A stretch of 64,000 nt of DNA from Paracoccus sp. S3-43. Its GTDB lineage: Bacteria > Pseudomonadota > Alphaproteobacteria > Rhodobacterales > Rhodobacteraceae. Each line of letters starts with the position of its first letter. Position 1 is the stretch's first letter. The notes under the pieces were generated by a model. It was not told the DNA's origin, did not search any database, and saw only the letters and a program-made list of their open reading frames with translations. A program made the position numbers and the translations under genes. Location of the stretch: positions 3,157,825 to 3,221,824 of the forward strand of contig NZ_CP119082.1 in assembly GCF_029027965.1 (NCBI RefSeq). Direction: 5' to 3'. Below are positions 1-11,185 of the stretch, one piece after another.

Positions 1-822
1 CGCCGAGGGCGCCTGGTTGGCGATCGACAGCGCCTGGATGCCCAGCTGCTGCTGCGTTTGCAGGGCTTGCAGGCGGGCCGAGGCTTCCTCCATGTCGGCG
101 TCGACCAGCGAACCAACACCGGCCTTCAAGGAGTCAGCCAGCTTGCCGATGAAGTTCGACTGTTCCTCGATTTGCTTTGCCTTGGCACCCAGAGCCGCAG
201 AGCCATTCAGCGCGGTCTGCAAGTTCGCCTCAAGCGCAAGCACTGCCGCCTCTGCGGAAGCACGATCAGTGATGGCCGTCAGGGCATTCGTTCCGGCAAG
301 CAAGGTTGCTTCAAAGTCAACGGAAGCAACTGCAATGTTGCCAGCAGTCACACCCGTGTTGCTGCGGTCGAGCGACGACAAGACCGTATAGGTCGCGCCG
401 GCGTTCACACCGTTTGTCTTCAGCAGGTTGACGCCGTTCATCTGCGTGCCCGCAATCGTCGCGGTAATCACTGCTGTCTTTGCCGCGATATCGGCTTGGA
501 CCTTGGCGAATTCGTAACCGTCAGTTCCAGCCCGGGACGCCAGATCCTTCATCTCGGTCAGGGTTTTCGCGATCAGGTCGGCCCCGTCAACAGCAGTCTG
601 AACCGTCGCGCCGGCGACGTTCAGCGAACTTTGGATCGCCTTCGCCGAAGACTGGTCAGCCTCCATCACCTTGGAAATCGCCCAGACGGCCGAGTTATCC
701 TTGGCCGAGTTGATCGACTTGCCGGTCGAAATCTCCGACTGGGCCTTGTTCAGGCTGGAGTTCACGTTCTTCAGGGTTTGCAGTGCAACGATGGCGCCGT
801 TGTTGGTCAGAATACTGGACAT
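1..822 (-). CDS. fliC: Flagellin (3' end cut by window edge)
   Basis: Structural subunit of the flagellar filament, exported through the flagellar type III apparatus. The N-terminus opens with MSSILTNNGAIVALQTLKNV and continues with the conserved heptad-rich D0/D1 region (SSLNKAQSEISTGKSINSAK). The C-terminal D0/D1 helix is also present (QQQLGIQALSIANQAPSA). 274 codons are visible and only about seven residues (normally a LLSLFR-type end) lie beyond the left edge, so this is a short alphaproteobacterial flagellin with a small central domain. The start is preceded by TTGAGGATAAG, a good ribosome-binding site. It faces away from the flgJ/FlgN-like pair but in the same direction. Identification is firm; only the last residues are unseen. 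Confidence 0.95.
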   Translation of the reverse strand, partial: MSSILTNNGAIVALQTLKNVNSSLNKAQSEISTGKSINSAKDNSAVWAISKVMEADQSSAKAIQSSLNVAGATVQTAVDGADLIAKTLTEMKDLASRAGTDGYEFAKVQADIAAKTAVITATIAGTQMNGVNLLKTNGVNAGATYTVLSSLDRSNTGVTAGNIAVASVDFEATLLAGTNALTAITDRASAEAAVLALEANLQTALNGSAALGAKAKQIEEQSNFIGKLADSLKAGVGSLVDADMEEASARLQALQTQQQLGIQALSIANQAPSA

Positions 823-841
823 CTTATCCTCAAGATATAAT

Positions 842-856
842 GGATGCTTTGCATCC
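842..856 (-). promoter_or_regulatory. Hairpin in flagellin 5' leader
   Basis: A perfect 6-bp stem with a 3-nt loop, GGATGC-TTT-GCATCC, sits about 20 nt upstream of the flagellin start and just before its ribosome-binding site. In Caulobacter, FlbT binds the flagellin mRNA leader to control its stability. A comparable role here is inference, since neither flbT nor flaF is visible in the window. Confidence 0.4.
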
Positions 857-995
857 TTTGTTTCGACGATTGGCCTTCTGACCTTGGGCGTTTATCCCTG
901 TGCCGCTTTTGGCATGACCGCAGTCCTAGCAGCCGGTGATTGATGGATAGTGAATTTCCCCCCGCCTCTCAAATCCCAAACGCGAAAGATTTTAA

Positions 996-1313
996 TCAAA
1001 ACCGCTGGGCCAGCACCGCGCTGGTCGGCGTATTGTGGCGCTGACCGGCCTGGTCATAGGTTTGCAGGCTGCGCGCGTTCTTGACGATGTCCCGGATCTG
1101 GTCGATGGCCCGCTGGGTGCCGCGCGCCGAATCCTCGGCCAGGCGGTGCAGGTGTTGCAGGGTCTGTTCGATCTGCGCCTTCGATTCGGCGTCCAGCCCG
1201 TCGCGTTCGAATCGGCGGGCCAGCGCCTCGATCCGGGTCAGGGCCTGGGCCGCATCGCCGGAAATGATGGCCTGTTCGATGCCGCGCAGGATGTCGCGAT
1301 GCTTCGGTTTCAT
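996..1313 (-). CDS. FlgN-like flagellar protein
   Basis: Small helical protein of 105 residues beginning MKPKHRDILRGIEQAIISGD. It is rich in Glu, Arg and Ala heptads and looks like one or two long amphipathic helices, as in FlgN/FliT export chaperones. The start at 1313 forms an ATGA overlap with the flgJ stop; an in-frame upstream ATG at 1325 would overlap more. Position directly behind flgJ supports a role in rod/hook assembly or hook-associated protein export. No catalytic motif is visible. FlgN is the best guess from context and size, but sequence similarity is weak by eye. Confidence 0.55.
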   Translation of the reverse strand: MKPKHRDILRGIEQAIISGDAAQALTRIEALARRFERDGLDAESKAQIEQTLQHLHRLAEDSARGTQRAIDQIRDIVKNARSLQTYDQAGQRHNTPTSAVLAQRF

Positions 1314-1549
1314 TGCGTCGCCCATTTGCCGAACCCCAGATCCATGCGGTCCGCCAGCGCCGCGGCCTGTTCCTGGATCAGGAAGCTAGAAAACTGATCC
1401 TCGCCGATGCCGCCGCCGAATGCGCCGGTGTTGGATTTCGGACCGCAATATTTCAGCATTTCCTGAAGAAACATCTGTTCAAGCTGTTCCGATGGCGGTC
1501 GCGGCGCGGTCGCGGGCATGACTGCCGTTGAGATTTGGTTAACCTGCAT
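1310..1549 (-). CDS. flgJ: Rod-binding protein, FlgJ N-terminal domain only
   Basis: 79-residue protein carrying the rod-binding core: EQMFLQEMLKYCGPKS near residue 25, then a Gly-rich turn (NTGAFGGGIGEDQFSSF) and a C-terminal helix (EQAAALADRMDLGFG). It corresponds to the N-terminal half of enterobacterial FlgJ and lacks the muramidase domain, as is usual in alphaproteobacteria. It acts as scaffold for rod assembly in the periplasm. The start has AAAAGG about 6 nt upstream. It is divergent from fliK across a 106-bp gap that should hold both promoters. Confidence 0.8.
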   Translation of the reverse strand: MQVNQISTAVMPATAPRPPSEQLEQMFLQEMLKYCGPKSNTGAFGGGIGEDQFSSFLIQEQAAALADRMDLGFGKWATQ

Positions 1550-1655
1550 GAGCCTTTTCCTGATTGCGGATATTTTTCATGATTAGCCTGTTGCGGTAAA
1601 TAAATCGTAAGGACTTATCCTTATTCCTGGCGGCATCACGTGGGGAATCGGGCAT

Positions 1656-2531
1656 ATGGCAGAGAATTTCGTTTTACCGGTCATGACCATGGTGCAGACC
1701 ACCGCCGTCGCCGAACCCGCGATCGAGGGCGAGGAAGAAGCCGGGTTTGCCTTTGCGATCGACGGCGCGCCGGTCGATGATCTGCTGGCCGATGCGGCGC
1801 CTGCGGACATGGCGGCCGTCTGCCAGCCGCCGCAGGATCTGTTGCAGATGCTGATCGAGGATTTGTCCGGGATCAGCGGCGCCCTGCGCCAGGCCGCGCC
1901 GGAAGGCGGGCAGGCCGCAGAGGAGCAGGGTCCTTCCGACCCCGAGCTGGCCTTGCCCGGATCGGGGATGCGAATCGCGCTGCCCGCCGCTGCCGACGCC
2001 GCGCCCGGCCTGGCGGTGCAGATGACGCCCGACATGCCGCAGGCCGATTTTCTGTCCGCCGAACCGCCCTCGCCGCACATCGCTGCGGCGCGCGATGTCG
2101 CGGTGGCCGCCCCCGATCAGCCGCTGCCGCCGTCCCGCGTTCCCGTTGCGTCAGTGGTGCGCCAGATGGCCGAGGCCGTCGTCAGCGCCCGCGAGGACCG
2201 GATCGAGATCGCCCTGGCGCCCGAGGAACTGGGCCGGATCCGCATGGTCATGACCGGGCCGGAACACGGCCTGCATGTGCTGGTCTGGGCCGAACGCCCC
2301 GAGGTTCTGGACCAGTTGCGCCGCAACGCCGCCTTCTTGCAGGAATGCTTCGGGGATGCCGGGATGGCCGATGCCTCATTCGAATTCCAGGGCAACGACG
2401 GCACCGGGTCCGGCGGCGGGCAGTCATTGTCCGACGCGCCAGGCCAGGGCCTTGACGTGACCGAAACCGCTTCCGTGCCCGCCGCCTGGACGCCCCTGGC
2501 GATTCCGGCGCGCCTGGACATCCGCATCTGA
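1656..2531 (+). CDS. fliK: Flagellar hook-length control protein FliK
   Basis: 291 residues. The first two thirds are low-complexity, Ala/Pro/Asp-rich and acidic, as in FliK ruler regions. The C-terminal third (about 180-250) has the FliK C-terminal domain, with the pattern RIEIALAPEELGRIRMVM followed by LHVLVWAERPEVLDQLRRN, the part that interacts with FlhB to switch export specificity. Length is short for the family. GGGGAA precedes the ATG by 8 nt. FlgD follows 13 bp downstream, giving the hook-assembly pair fliK-flgD commonly seen in Rhodobacteraceae. Confidence 0.85.
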   Translation: MAENFVLPVMTMVQTTAVAEPAIEGEEEAGFAFAIDGAPVDDLLADAAPADMAAVCQPPQDLLQMLIEDLSGISGALRQAAPEGGQAAEEQGPSDPELALPGSGMRIALPAAADAAPGLAVQMTPDMPQADFLSAEPPSPHIAAARDVAVAAPDQPLPPSRVPVASVVRQMAEAVVSAREDRIEIALAPEELGRIRMVMTGPEHGLHVLVWAERPEVLDQLRRNAAFLQECFGDAGMADASFEFQGNDGTGSGGGQSLSDAPGQGLDVTETASVPAAWTPLAIPARLDIRI

Positions 2532-2544
2532 AAAGGAGAATCGC

Positions 2545-3213
2545 TTGGTTACCCCAGTCAACGGCTCGGCGGCCGGAACCACCGGCGCGACATCCCCGTC
2601 CAAGGCCACGGACGCCATGACCGCGCAGGCGGCGAATTTCGACACGTTCCTGCGGATGCTGACCACGCAGTTGCAGAACCAGGATCCCCTGAACCCGATG
2701 GAGGGCAGCGATTTCGCGGTCCAGCTTGCGACCTTTTCGGGGGTCGAACAGCAGGCGCAGACGAACAAGCTGCTGGAACAGATGCTAACCCAATCGGGCG
2801 GCAGCCTGGGCCAGCTGGCCGAATGGATCGGGAAAGAGGTGCGCACCACCGAACCCGTCTGGTTCGGGGACAGGCCGCTGACGCTGGACGTCAACCCCGA
2901 CAGCCGGGCCGACAGCGTGACCCTGGTGACGCTGAACGAATCGGGCAAGGAGGTTCTGAGAGAGGAAATCGGGCCGGGCGAAGGCCAGATCGACTGGCTG
3001 GGGCGCGACGAATACGGCGAAAAGCTGGCCGACGGCCGCTATTCCTTCGTGATCGAAAGCAACCGCGCGGGCGAGGTGATTTCCGAGGATCCGGTCGGCG
3101 CCTATGTCCGCGTGGCCGAGGCCGAGGTCGGCAGCCAGGGGATCGAACTGATCTTCGAAGGCGGCGGGTCGGCCCTGGCCAGCCGGATCGAGGCGCTGCG
3201 CCAGGCGAATTAA
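2545..3213 (+). CDS. flgD: Flagellar hook cap protein FlgD
   Basis: 222 residues. The N-terminal FlgD signature FDTFLRMLTTQLQNQDPLNP lies at about residues 31-50, followed by FAVQLATFSGVEQQAQTNK and a C-terminal FlgD Ig/tudor-like region (GLDEYGEKLADGRYSF type). It forms the cap that allows hook subunits to polymerise. The only reasonable start is TTG at 2545, with AAAAGGAGA directly upstream. The stop codon overlaps the stop of the convergent cbbR in the tetranucleotide TTAA at 3210-3213, so flagellar and carbon-fixation units meet with no spacer. Confidence 0.92.
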   Translation: MVTPVNGSAAGTTGATSPSKATDAMTAQAANFDTFLRMLTTQLQNQDPLNPMEGSDFAVQLATFSGVEQQAQTNKLLEQMLTQSGGSLGQLAEWIGKEVRTTEPVWFGDRPLTLDVNPDSRADSVTLVTLNESGKEVLREEIGPGEGQIDWLGRDEYGEKLADGRYSFVIESNRAGEVISEDPVGAYVRVAEAEVGSQGIELIFEGGGSALASRIEALRQAN

Positions 3214-4130
3214 AGCTGCGGCAGGAAGCCGCCGCGCATCGCCAGGATCTCGTCGCGGATGCGGACGGTCGCGGCGCTCATCCGCCGGTCGGCGCGGCGC
3301 AGCAGATACCAGCTTCGCTGGATCGGCAGCCCGATGCCGCGCAGGGCGATCAGGCGGCCCGACCGCAGCTCCTCGGTCACGGTGTGCTGGGAAATCAGCG
3401 CCACGCCCAGGCCCGCGATCACCGCCTGCTTGATCGTCTCGTTGGTGCCCATCTCGACCGCGCGCCAGGTCGCGCCTTCGCCGATGCGGTCCAGGAAACG
3501 GGTCATCAGGATGCGGGTGCCCGACCCTTCCTCGCGCGACAGGAAGGTCTGGGCCAGCAGATCGCCCGGCATCACCGGGTCGGCATCGGCCAGCGGGTGG
3601 TCGGGGGCGGCGATGATGATGTGCGGATGCGGGCCGACCGGGTCGGCGACCACCGCCGGTTCGCGCGGCGGGCGGCCCATGATCGCCAGATCCAGGTCGT
3701 CGCCCGCCAGCGCCGCCAGCACCGCGTCGCGGTTGCCGATCCGCAGCGTCACCTCGATATCGGGCAAAAGTCGCAGCAGCCACGCGACCAGGCCGGGGGC
3801 GAAATACTTGCCGGTCGAGACCACGCCCAGCACCACATTGCCGACATGGCCCTGCTGCAACGCGCCGATCTCTCGGGCCGCGCGGGACAGGGCGGTGGCG
3901 ATCTGCGATTCCGCCAGCAGCAGCGCCTCGCCCTCGGGCGTGGGGCGGAAGGCGCCATGGTCCGCGCGCAGGACCAGGGGGCATCCGGCCAGATCCTCCA
4001 GCCCGCGCAACTGGCTGTGGATGGCGGGCGTGGTCAGGCCCAGCATCCCCGCCGCCGCCGTCAGGCTGCCGCTGTCGGCGACGGCGCGCAGGCAGCGCAA
4101 CTGACGCAGGGTAATGGCTTCGGGCTTCAT
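3210..4130 (-). CDS. cbbR: LysR-type regulator of the Calvin cycle operon, CbbR
   Basis: 306-residue LysR family protein. The N-terminal winged HTH (TLRQLRCLRAVADSGSLTAA, about 8-27) is followed by a co-inducer-binding domain with the CbbR-like stretch VVLGVVSTGKYFAPGLVAWL. It lies divergent to cbbF with 95 bp between the starts, the standard cbbR-cbb arrangement, and should activate the operon in response to metabolites such as RuBP or NADPH. LysR-type T-N11-A palindromes in the intergenic gap fit its operator. Identification rests on family features plus context and is firm. Confidence 0.93.
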   Translation of the reverse strand: MKPEAITLRQLRCLRAVADSGSLTAAAGMLGLTTPAIHSQLRGLEDLAGCPLVLRADHGAFRPTPEGEALLLAESQIATALSRAAREIGALQQGHVGNVVLGVVSTGKYFAPGLVAWLLRLLPDIEVTLRIGNRDAVLAALAGDDLDLAIMGRPPREPAVVADPVGPHPHIIIAAPDHPLADADPVMPGDLLAQTFLSREEGSGTRILMTRFLDRIGEGATWRAVEMGTNETIKQAVIAGLGVALISQHTVTEELRSGRLIALRGIGLPIQRSWYLLRRADRRMSAATVRIRDEILAMRGGFLPQL

Positions 4131-4142
4131 TTCACCAAAATC

Positions 4143-4176
4143 TAATCTTCTTTCCAGATTATTAAATTTCCTCTAA
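4143..4176. promoter_or_regulatory. Probable CbbR operator (two T-N11-A palindromes)
   Basis: Two dyads lie in the cbbR-cbbF gap. The first is TAATCT-N7-AGATTA at 4143-4161, perfect over 6 bp per arm; the second is TTA-N9-TAA at 4162-4176. Each contains the LysR-family T-N11-A core. The paired sites match the recognition plus activation site layout known for CbbR. The region is also clearly AT-richer than its surroundings. Confidence 0.65.
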
Positions 4177-4225
4177 ATCCCCTGCCTGTCAATCTGCCCT
4201 TGATCAGACGCCACGGGAGCGGCCG

Positions 4226-5221
4226 ATGACGACGCCCAGCATTGACACCACGCATATTCCGCCGGATTTCCGGCCGCTGATGCTGGCCCTGGCGCGGGGC
4301 GGGGCGACGCTGGCGGGCGTGATCCGTCGCGGCGACGGCAGCCTGTCGACCGAGGTCGGCACGAACAGCGACGGCGACGGCCAGAAGCGGCTGGACGTGC
4401 AGGCCGACGCGCTGTTCCGCGACGCGCTGCGCGACGCGGGCATCCGCTGGTTCACCAGCGAGGAACAGGCCGAACCCGTCGCCATGCAGCCGAACGGCGC
4501 CTTTGCCCTGGCCATCGACCCGCTGGACGGATCGTCCAACATCGACACCAATGTCTCGATCGGCACGATCTTCGCCGTCTATCCCGGACAGGACCAGGCC
4601 GAGACCAGCTTCCTGCGCCCCGCCCGCGACCTGATCGCCGGGGGATACATCATCTATGGCCCGCGCTGCTGCCTGGTGGCCAGTTTCGGCGACGGCACGC
4701 AGATCTATACGCTGAACCCGGACACCGACAGCTTCGACCTGACCAGCCCGCGCGCGACCCTGCCGGACTGCTTCTTCGAATTCGCCATCAACGCGTCCAA
4801 TTACCGCCACTGGCCGCGCCCGATCCGCGCCTATATCGACGACTGCATCGCCGGGATCGACGGCCCGCGAGAGCGCAATTTCAACATGCGCTGGATCGCG
4901 TCGCTGGTGGCCGAGGCGCACCGGATCCTGATGCGGGGCGGCATCTTCCTGTATCCAGCCGATGCCCGCAAAGGCTATGATCGGGGCCGGCTGCGGCTGC
5001 TGTATGAATGCGCGCCCATCGCCTTTGTCATCGAGCAGGCGGGCGGGCGGGCGACCGACGGCGCGCTGCCGATCCTCGATGCGCAGATCACCGACCTGCA
5101 CGGCCGCACGCCGCTGGTCTTCGGTTCGGCCGAAAAGGTCGACCGCGTCGCCGCCTATCACGACCTGCCCGAAGCCGAGGTCTCGGCCCTGTTCGGCCAT
5201 CGCGGCCTGTTCCGCGCCTGA
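4226..5221 (+). CDS. cbbF: Fructose-1,6-bisphosphatase, class I
   Basis: 331 residues. Hydrolyses fructose-1,6-bisphosphate (and probably sedoheptulose-1,7-bisphosphate in this pathway) in the regenerative phase of the Calvin cycle. The metal-binding signature AIDPLDGSSNIDTNVSIGT is at about residues 95-113, and the sugar-phosphate end motif MRGGIFLYPAD is near residue 240. The start has GGGAGC 5 nt upstream. First gene of the cbb operon, divergent from cbbR; cbbP follows after 7 bp. Confidence 0.95.
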   Translation: MTTPSIDTTHIPPDFRPLMLALARGGATLAGVIRRGDGSLSTEVGTNSDGDGQKRLDVQADALFRDALRDAGIRWFTSEEQAEPVAMQPNGAFALAIDPLDGSSNIDTNVSIGTIFAVYPGQDQAETSFLRPARDLIAGGYIIYGPRCCLVASFGDGTQIYTLNPDTDSFDLTSPRATLPDCFFEFAINASNYRHWPRPIRAYIDDCIAGIDGPRERNFNMRWIASLVAEAHRILMRGGIFLYPADARKGYDRGRLRLLYECAPIAFVIEQAGGRATDGALPILDAQITDLHGRTPLVFGSAEKVDRVAAYHDLPEAEVSALFGHRGLFRA

Positions 5222-5228
5222 GGAAACC

Positions 5229-6101
5229 ATGAGCAAGAAGCATCCCATCATCTCGGTCACAGGCAGTTCCGGCGCGGGCACCACCACCGTCAAGGCGACC
5301 TTCGACCAGATCTTCCGCCGCGAGGGCATCCGCGCCGTCAGCATCGAGGGCGACGCCTTCCACCGCTTCGACCGGCAGGCGATGAAGGACGAACTGGCCC
5401 GCCGCCAGGCCGCGGGCGACCAGACCTTCAGCCATTTCAGCTTCGACGCCAACGAGCTGGAAAAGCTTGAGGAGATCTTCCGCATCTATGGCGAGACCGG
5501 CCGGGGCGAGACGCGCCACTATGTCCATGACGACCGCGAGGCCGAACGCTGGGGCAGCGCGCCCGGCACCTTCACCGACTGGGCGCCGTTCGAGGAAGGA
5601 TCCGACCTGCTGTTCTATGAAGGGCTGCACGGCGCGGTGGTCAACGATACGGTCAACCTGGCCCGGCATGCCGACCTGAAGATCGGCGTGGTGCCGGTCA
5701 TCAACCTGGAATGGATCCAGAAGATCCACCGCGACAAGGCCAGCCGGGGCTATTCGACCGAGGCCGTGACCGACACCATCCTGCGCCGGATGCACGCCTA
5801 TGTTCACTGCATCTGCCCGCAATTCACCCAGACCGACATCAATTTCCAGCGGGTGCCGGTGGTCGATACCTCGAACCCGTTCATCGCCCGCTGGATCCCC
5901 ACGCCCGACGAAAGCCTGGTGGTGATCCGGTTCCGCAATCCGCGCGGCATCGACTTTCCCTATCTGACCCAGATGATCGACGGATCCTGGATGACGCGGC
6001 CCAATTCCATCGTCATCCCCGGTCCCAAGACCGACCTCGCCATGCAGTTGATCCTGACGCCGATGATCCTGCGCCTGATCGACGACGCCAAGCGCGCCTA
6101 A
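5229..6101 (+). CDS. cbbP: Phosphoribulokinase
   Basis: 290 residues. Phosphorylates ribulose-5-phosphate to RuBP using ATP. The P-loop is GSSGAGTTT at residues 12-20, followed by the prokaryotic PRK substrate region ([16 protein letters not shown]-type YEGLHGAVV). The open frame extends far upstream inside cbbF, but the ATG at 5229 with TGAGGAA just before it gives the normal family N-terminus ([12 protein letters not shown]). Co-transcribed with cbbF and cbbT. Confidence 0.95.
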   Translation: MSKKHPIISVTGSSGAGTTTVKATFDQIFRREGIRAVSIEGDAFHRFDRQAMKDELARRQAAGDQTFSHFSFDANELEKLEEIFRIYGETGRGETRHYVHDDREAERWGSAPGTFTDWAPFEEGSDLLFYEGLHGAVVNDTVNLARHADLKIGVVPVINLEWIQKIHRDKASRGYSTEAVTDTILRRMHAYVHCICPQFTQTDINFQRVPVVDTSNPFIARWIPTPDESLVVIRFRNPRGIDFPYLTQMIDGSWMTRPNSIVIPGPKTDLAMQLILTPMILRLIDDAKRA

Positions 6102-6114
6102 GGGGGACCAAGCC

Positions 6115-8111
6115 ATGAACCAGATGATCCGCATCGACGCCGCGCAAGAAGCGAAGATGGCCAATGCCATCCGCGCCCTGGCGATGGATGCCGTCGAGGC
6201 CGCGAAATCCGGCCATCCCGGCGCGCCGATGGGCATGGCCGATGTCGCGGCGGTGCTGTTCAACCGCTTCATCCGCGTGGATCCCGCCGATCCCGCCTGG
6301 CCGGACCGCGACCGCTTCGTGATGTCGGCGGGGCACGGGTCGATGCTGGTCTATGCCATCCATCACCTGCTGGGCTATGACGACATGGGCATGGACCAGA
6401 TCCGCGCCTTCCGGCAGTTGGGATCGCGCACGGCGGGCCATCCCGAATACGGCCATGCCAAGGGGATCGAGATGACGACCGGCCCCCTGGGCCAGGGCAT
6501 CGCCACCGCCGTCGGCATGGCGCTCGCCGAACGCATGGCCCATGCCCGCTGGCCGGATCTGGCCGATCACCACACCTATGTCATCGCCGGCGACGGCTGC
6601 CTGATGGAGGGGATCAGCCACGAGGCCATCGACCTTGCCGGGCACCTGCGCCTCGGCCGGCTGATCGTGCTGTGGGACGACAACGGCATCACCATCGACG
6701 GCGGCACCGACCTGTCGACCAGCACCGACCAGCAGGGCCGCTTTGCCGCCGCAGGCTGGCATGTGCAGGCCGTGGACGGCCATGATCGGGACGCGGTGGC
6801 CGCCGCCATCCAGGCCGCGCGGGCCGACGACCGCCCGTCCATGATCGCCTGCAAGACCATCATCGGCTTTGGCGCGCCCAACAAGCAGGGCGGCCACGAG
6901 GTCCATGGCGCGCCGCTGGGCGCGGAGGAGATCGCGGCCGCCCGCGCCCATCTGGACTGGCCGCACGACGCCTTTACCCTGCCCGAGGACGTGACCTCTG
7001 CCTGGGCCGCCATCGCGGCGCGGGGGGCGCAGGCTCGGGCCGACTGGGCGGCGCGGCTGGAAACCTCCGCCAACCGCGCCGCCTTTCTTAACGCACAGGC
7101 CGCGCCCGATGCCCAGGCGCTGCGGACCGCCATCGCCGGGTATTGCCACCAGCTTGTCGCGGATCGTCCCAAGGTCGCAACCCGCAAGGCCAGCGAGATG
7201 GCGTTGCAGGTGATCAACGCCACCCTGCCCCAGACCATCGGCGGAAGCGCCGACCTGACCGGATCGAACCTGACCCGGACGAAGGACATGCAGGGGATCC
7301 GGGCGGGCGATCATGCGGGCCGCTATGTCAACTATGGCATTCGCGAACATGCCATGGCGGCGGTGATGAACGGCATCGCGCTGCATGGCGGGTTCATCCC
7401 CTATGGCGGCACCTTCCTGGCCTTTGCCGACTATTCCCGGCCCGCGATCCGGCTGGGCGCGCTGATGGGGGTGCGGGTGATCCATGTGATGACCCATGAC
7501 AGCATCGGCCTGGGCGAGGATGGCCCGACCCACCAGCCGGTCGAGCATCTGGCAAGCCTGCGCGCCATCCCCAACCTTCAGGTGTTCCGCCCAGCCGATG
7601 CGGTCGAGACCGCCGAGGCCTGGGAAATCGCGCTGACCAGCCCCACAACGCCCTCGGTCCTGGCGCTGTCGCGGCAGAACCTGCCCGCCCTGCGGACCCG
7701 CGACGAGGATGAGAACCGCTCTCGCCGGGGCGCCTATGTGCTGCGCGCCACGCCCGCGCCGCGCGACGTGACCCTGATCGCCACCGGGTCCGAGGTGGAG
7801 ATCGCCATGGCCGCCGCCGACCTGCTGCGCGCCGACCGGATCGACGCGGCGGTGGTGTCGGCCCCCTGTTTCGAACTGTTCGCGGCCCAGGACCGCGCCT
7901 ATCGCCAGGGGGTGCTGTGCGACGCCCCGCGCATCGGCATCGAGGCCGCGATCCGCCAGGGCTGGGATCTGTTCCTGCGCCCCGAGGACGGCTTCGTCGG
8001 CATGACCGGCTTTGGCGCATCCGCCCCCGCCCCCGCCCTTTACCGCCATTTCGGCATCACGCCCGAGGCCGTCGCCGAACTGGCCCGCAAGCTTATCAAG
8101 GGAGAGAATTG

Positions 8112-8112
<1 letters not shown>
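6115..8112 (+). CDS. cbbT: Transketolase
   Basis: 665 residues, full family length. Thiamine-diphosphate enzyme moving two-carbon units between sugar phosphates in RuBP regeneration. Visible motifs: N-terminal [12 protein letters not shown], the ThDP/metal site [22 protein letters not shown], and the pyrimidine-domain stretch [18 protein letters not shown] with [22 protein letters not shown] lies 8 nt before the start. The stop overlaps the next start by one base (TGATG), indicating translational coupling with the aldolase. Confidence 0.96.
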
Positions 8113-10669
<2,557 letters not shown>

Positions 10670-10679
10670 GGAGATCCCC

Positions 10680-11096
10680 ATGAAACTGCGCCAAGGACAG
10701 TTCAGCTTCCTGCCCGATCTGTCGGATGACGACATCCGCGTGCAGGCCCAATACGCCATCGACAACGGCTGGGCGGTGTCGGTCGAATATACCGACGATC
10801 CCCATCCCCGAAGCACCTTTTGGGAGATGTGGGGTCATCCGATGTTCGACAACCCGGACGCCGCCGCCGTGGTCTTCGAGGTGAACGAATGCCGCAAGGA
10901 ACATGGCGGCAAATATATCCGCGTCATCGCCTTCGACGCATCCCCCGGCTGGGAATCGATCCGCATGAGCTTCATCGTGAACCGCCCCGCGACGGAACCG
11001 GGCTTCCGCCTGATCCGCCAGGAAGCCGAGGGCCGCAGCATCCGCTATACCATCGAAAGCTATGCCGTGCGCGAACCCGAAGGGGCGCGCTACTGA
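10680..11096 (+). CDS. cbbS: RuBisCO small subunit
   Basis: 138 residues with the red-type small-subunit layout: N-terminal [15 protein letters not shown], central [12 protein letters not shown], and a C-terminal hairpin extension ([21 protein letters not shown]) typical of form IC. Assembles with CbbL into the L8S8 holoenzyme. TAAGGAGA overlaps the cbbL stop and serves as ribosome-binding site. A GC-rich hairpin element follows 8 bp after the stop. Confidence 0.96.
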   Translation: MKLRQGQFSFLPDLSDDDIRVQAQYAIDNGWAVSVEYTDDPHPRSTFWEMWGHPMFDNPDAAAVVFEVNECRKEHGGKYIRVIAFDASPGWESIRMSFIVNRPATEPGFRLIRQEAEGRSIRYTIESYAVREPEGARY

Positions 11097-11103
11097 CCGC
11101 AGG

Positions 11104-11150
11104 CCGGGGGCGCTTCGCCCCCCGGACCCCCCGAGGATATTTCGGCCAAG
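11104..11150 (+). repeat. Rhodobacterales-type intergenic hairpin element, copy 1
   Basis: A strong G/C hairpin (CCGGGGGCG...GCCCCCCGG) is followed by ACCCCCCGAGGATATTT and CCAAG. The same module recurs at 16151-16196 after gcvH. Here it lies between cbbS and cbbX, inside an operon. It could stabilise the upstream message or partly terminate transcription; function is inferred. Confidence 0.65.
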
Positions 11151-11185
11151 GCAAAAAGGCCGCCTGGATTCAGCAAGGTGCCCCG

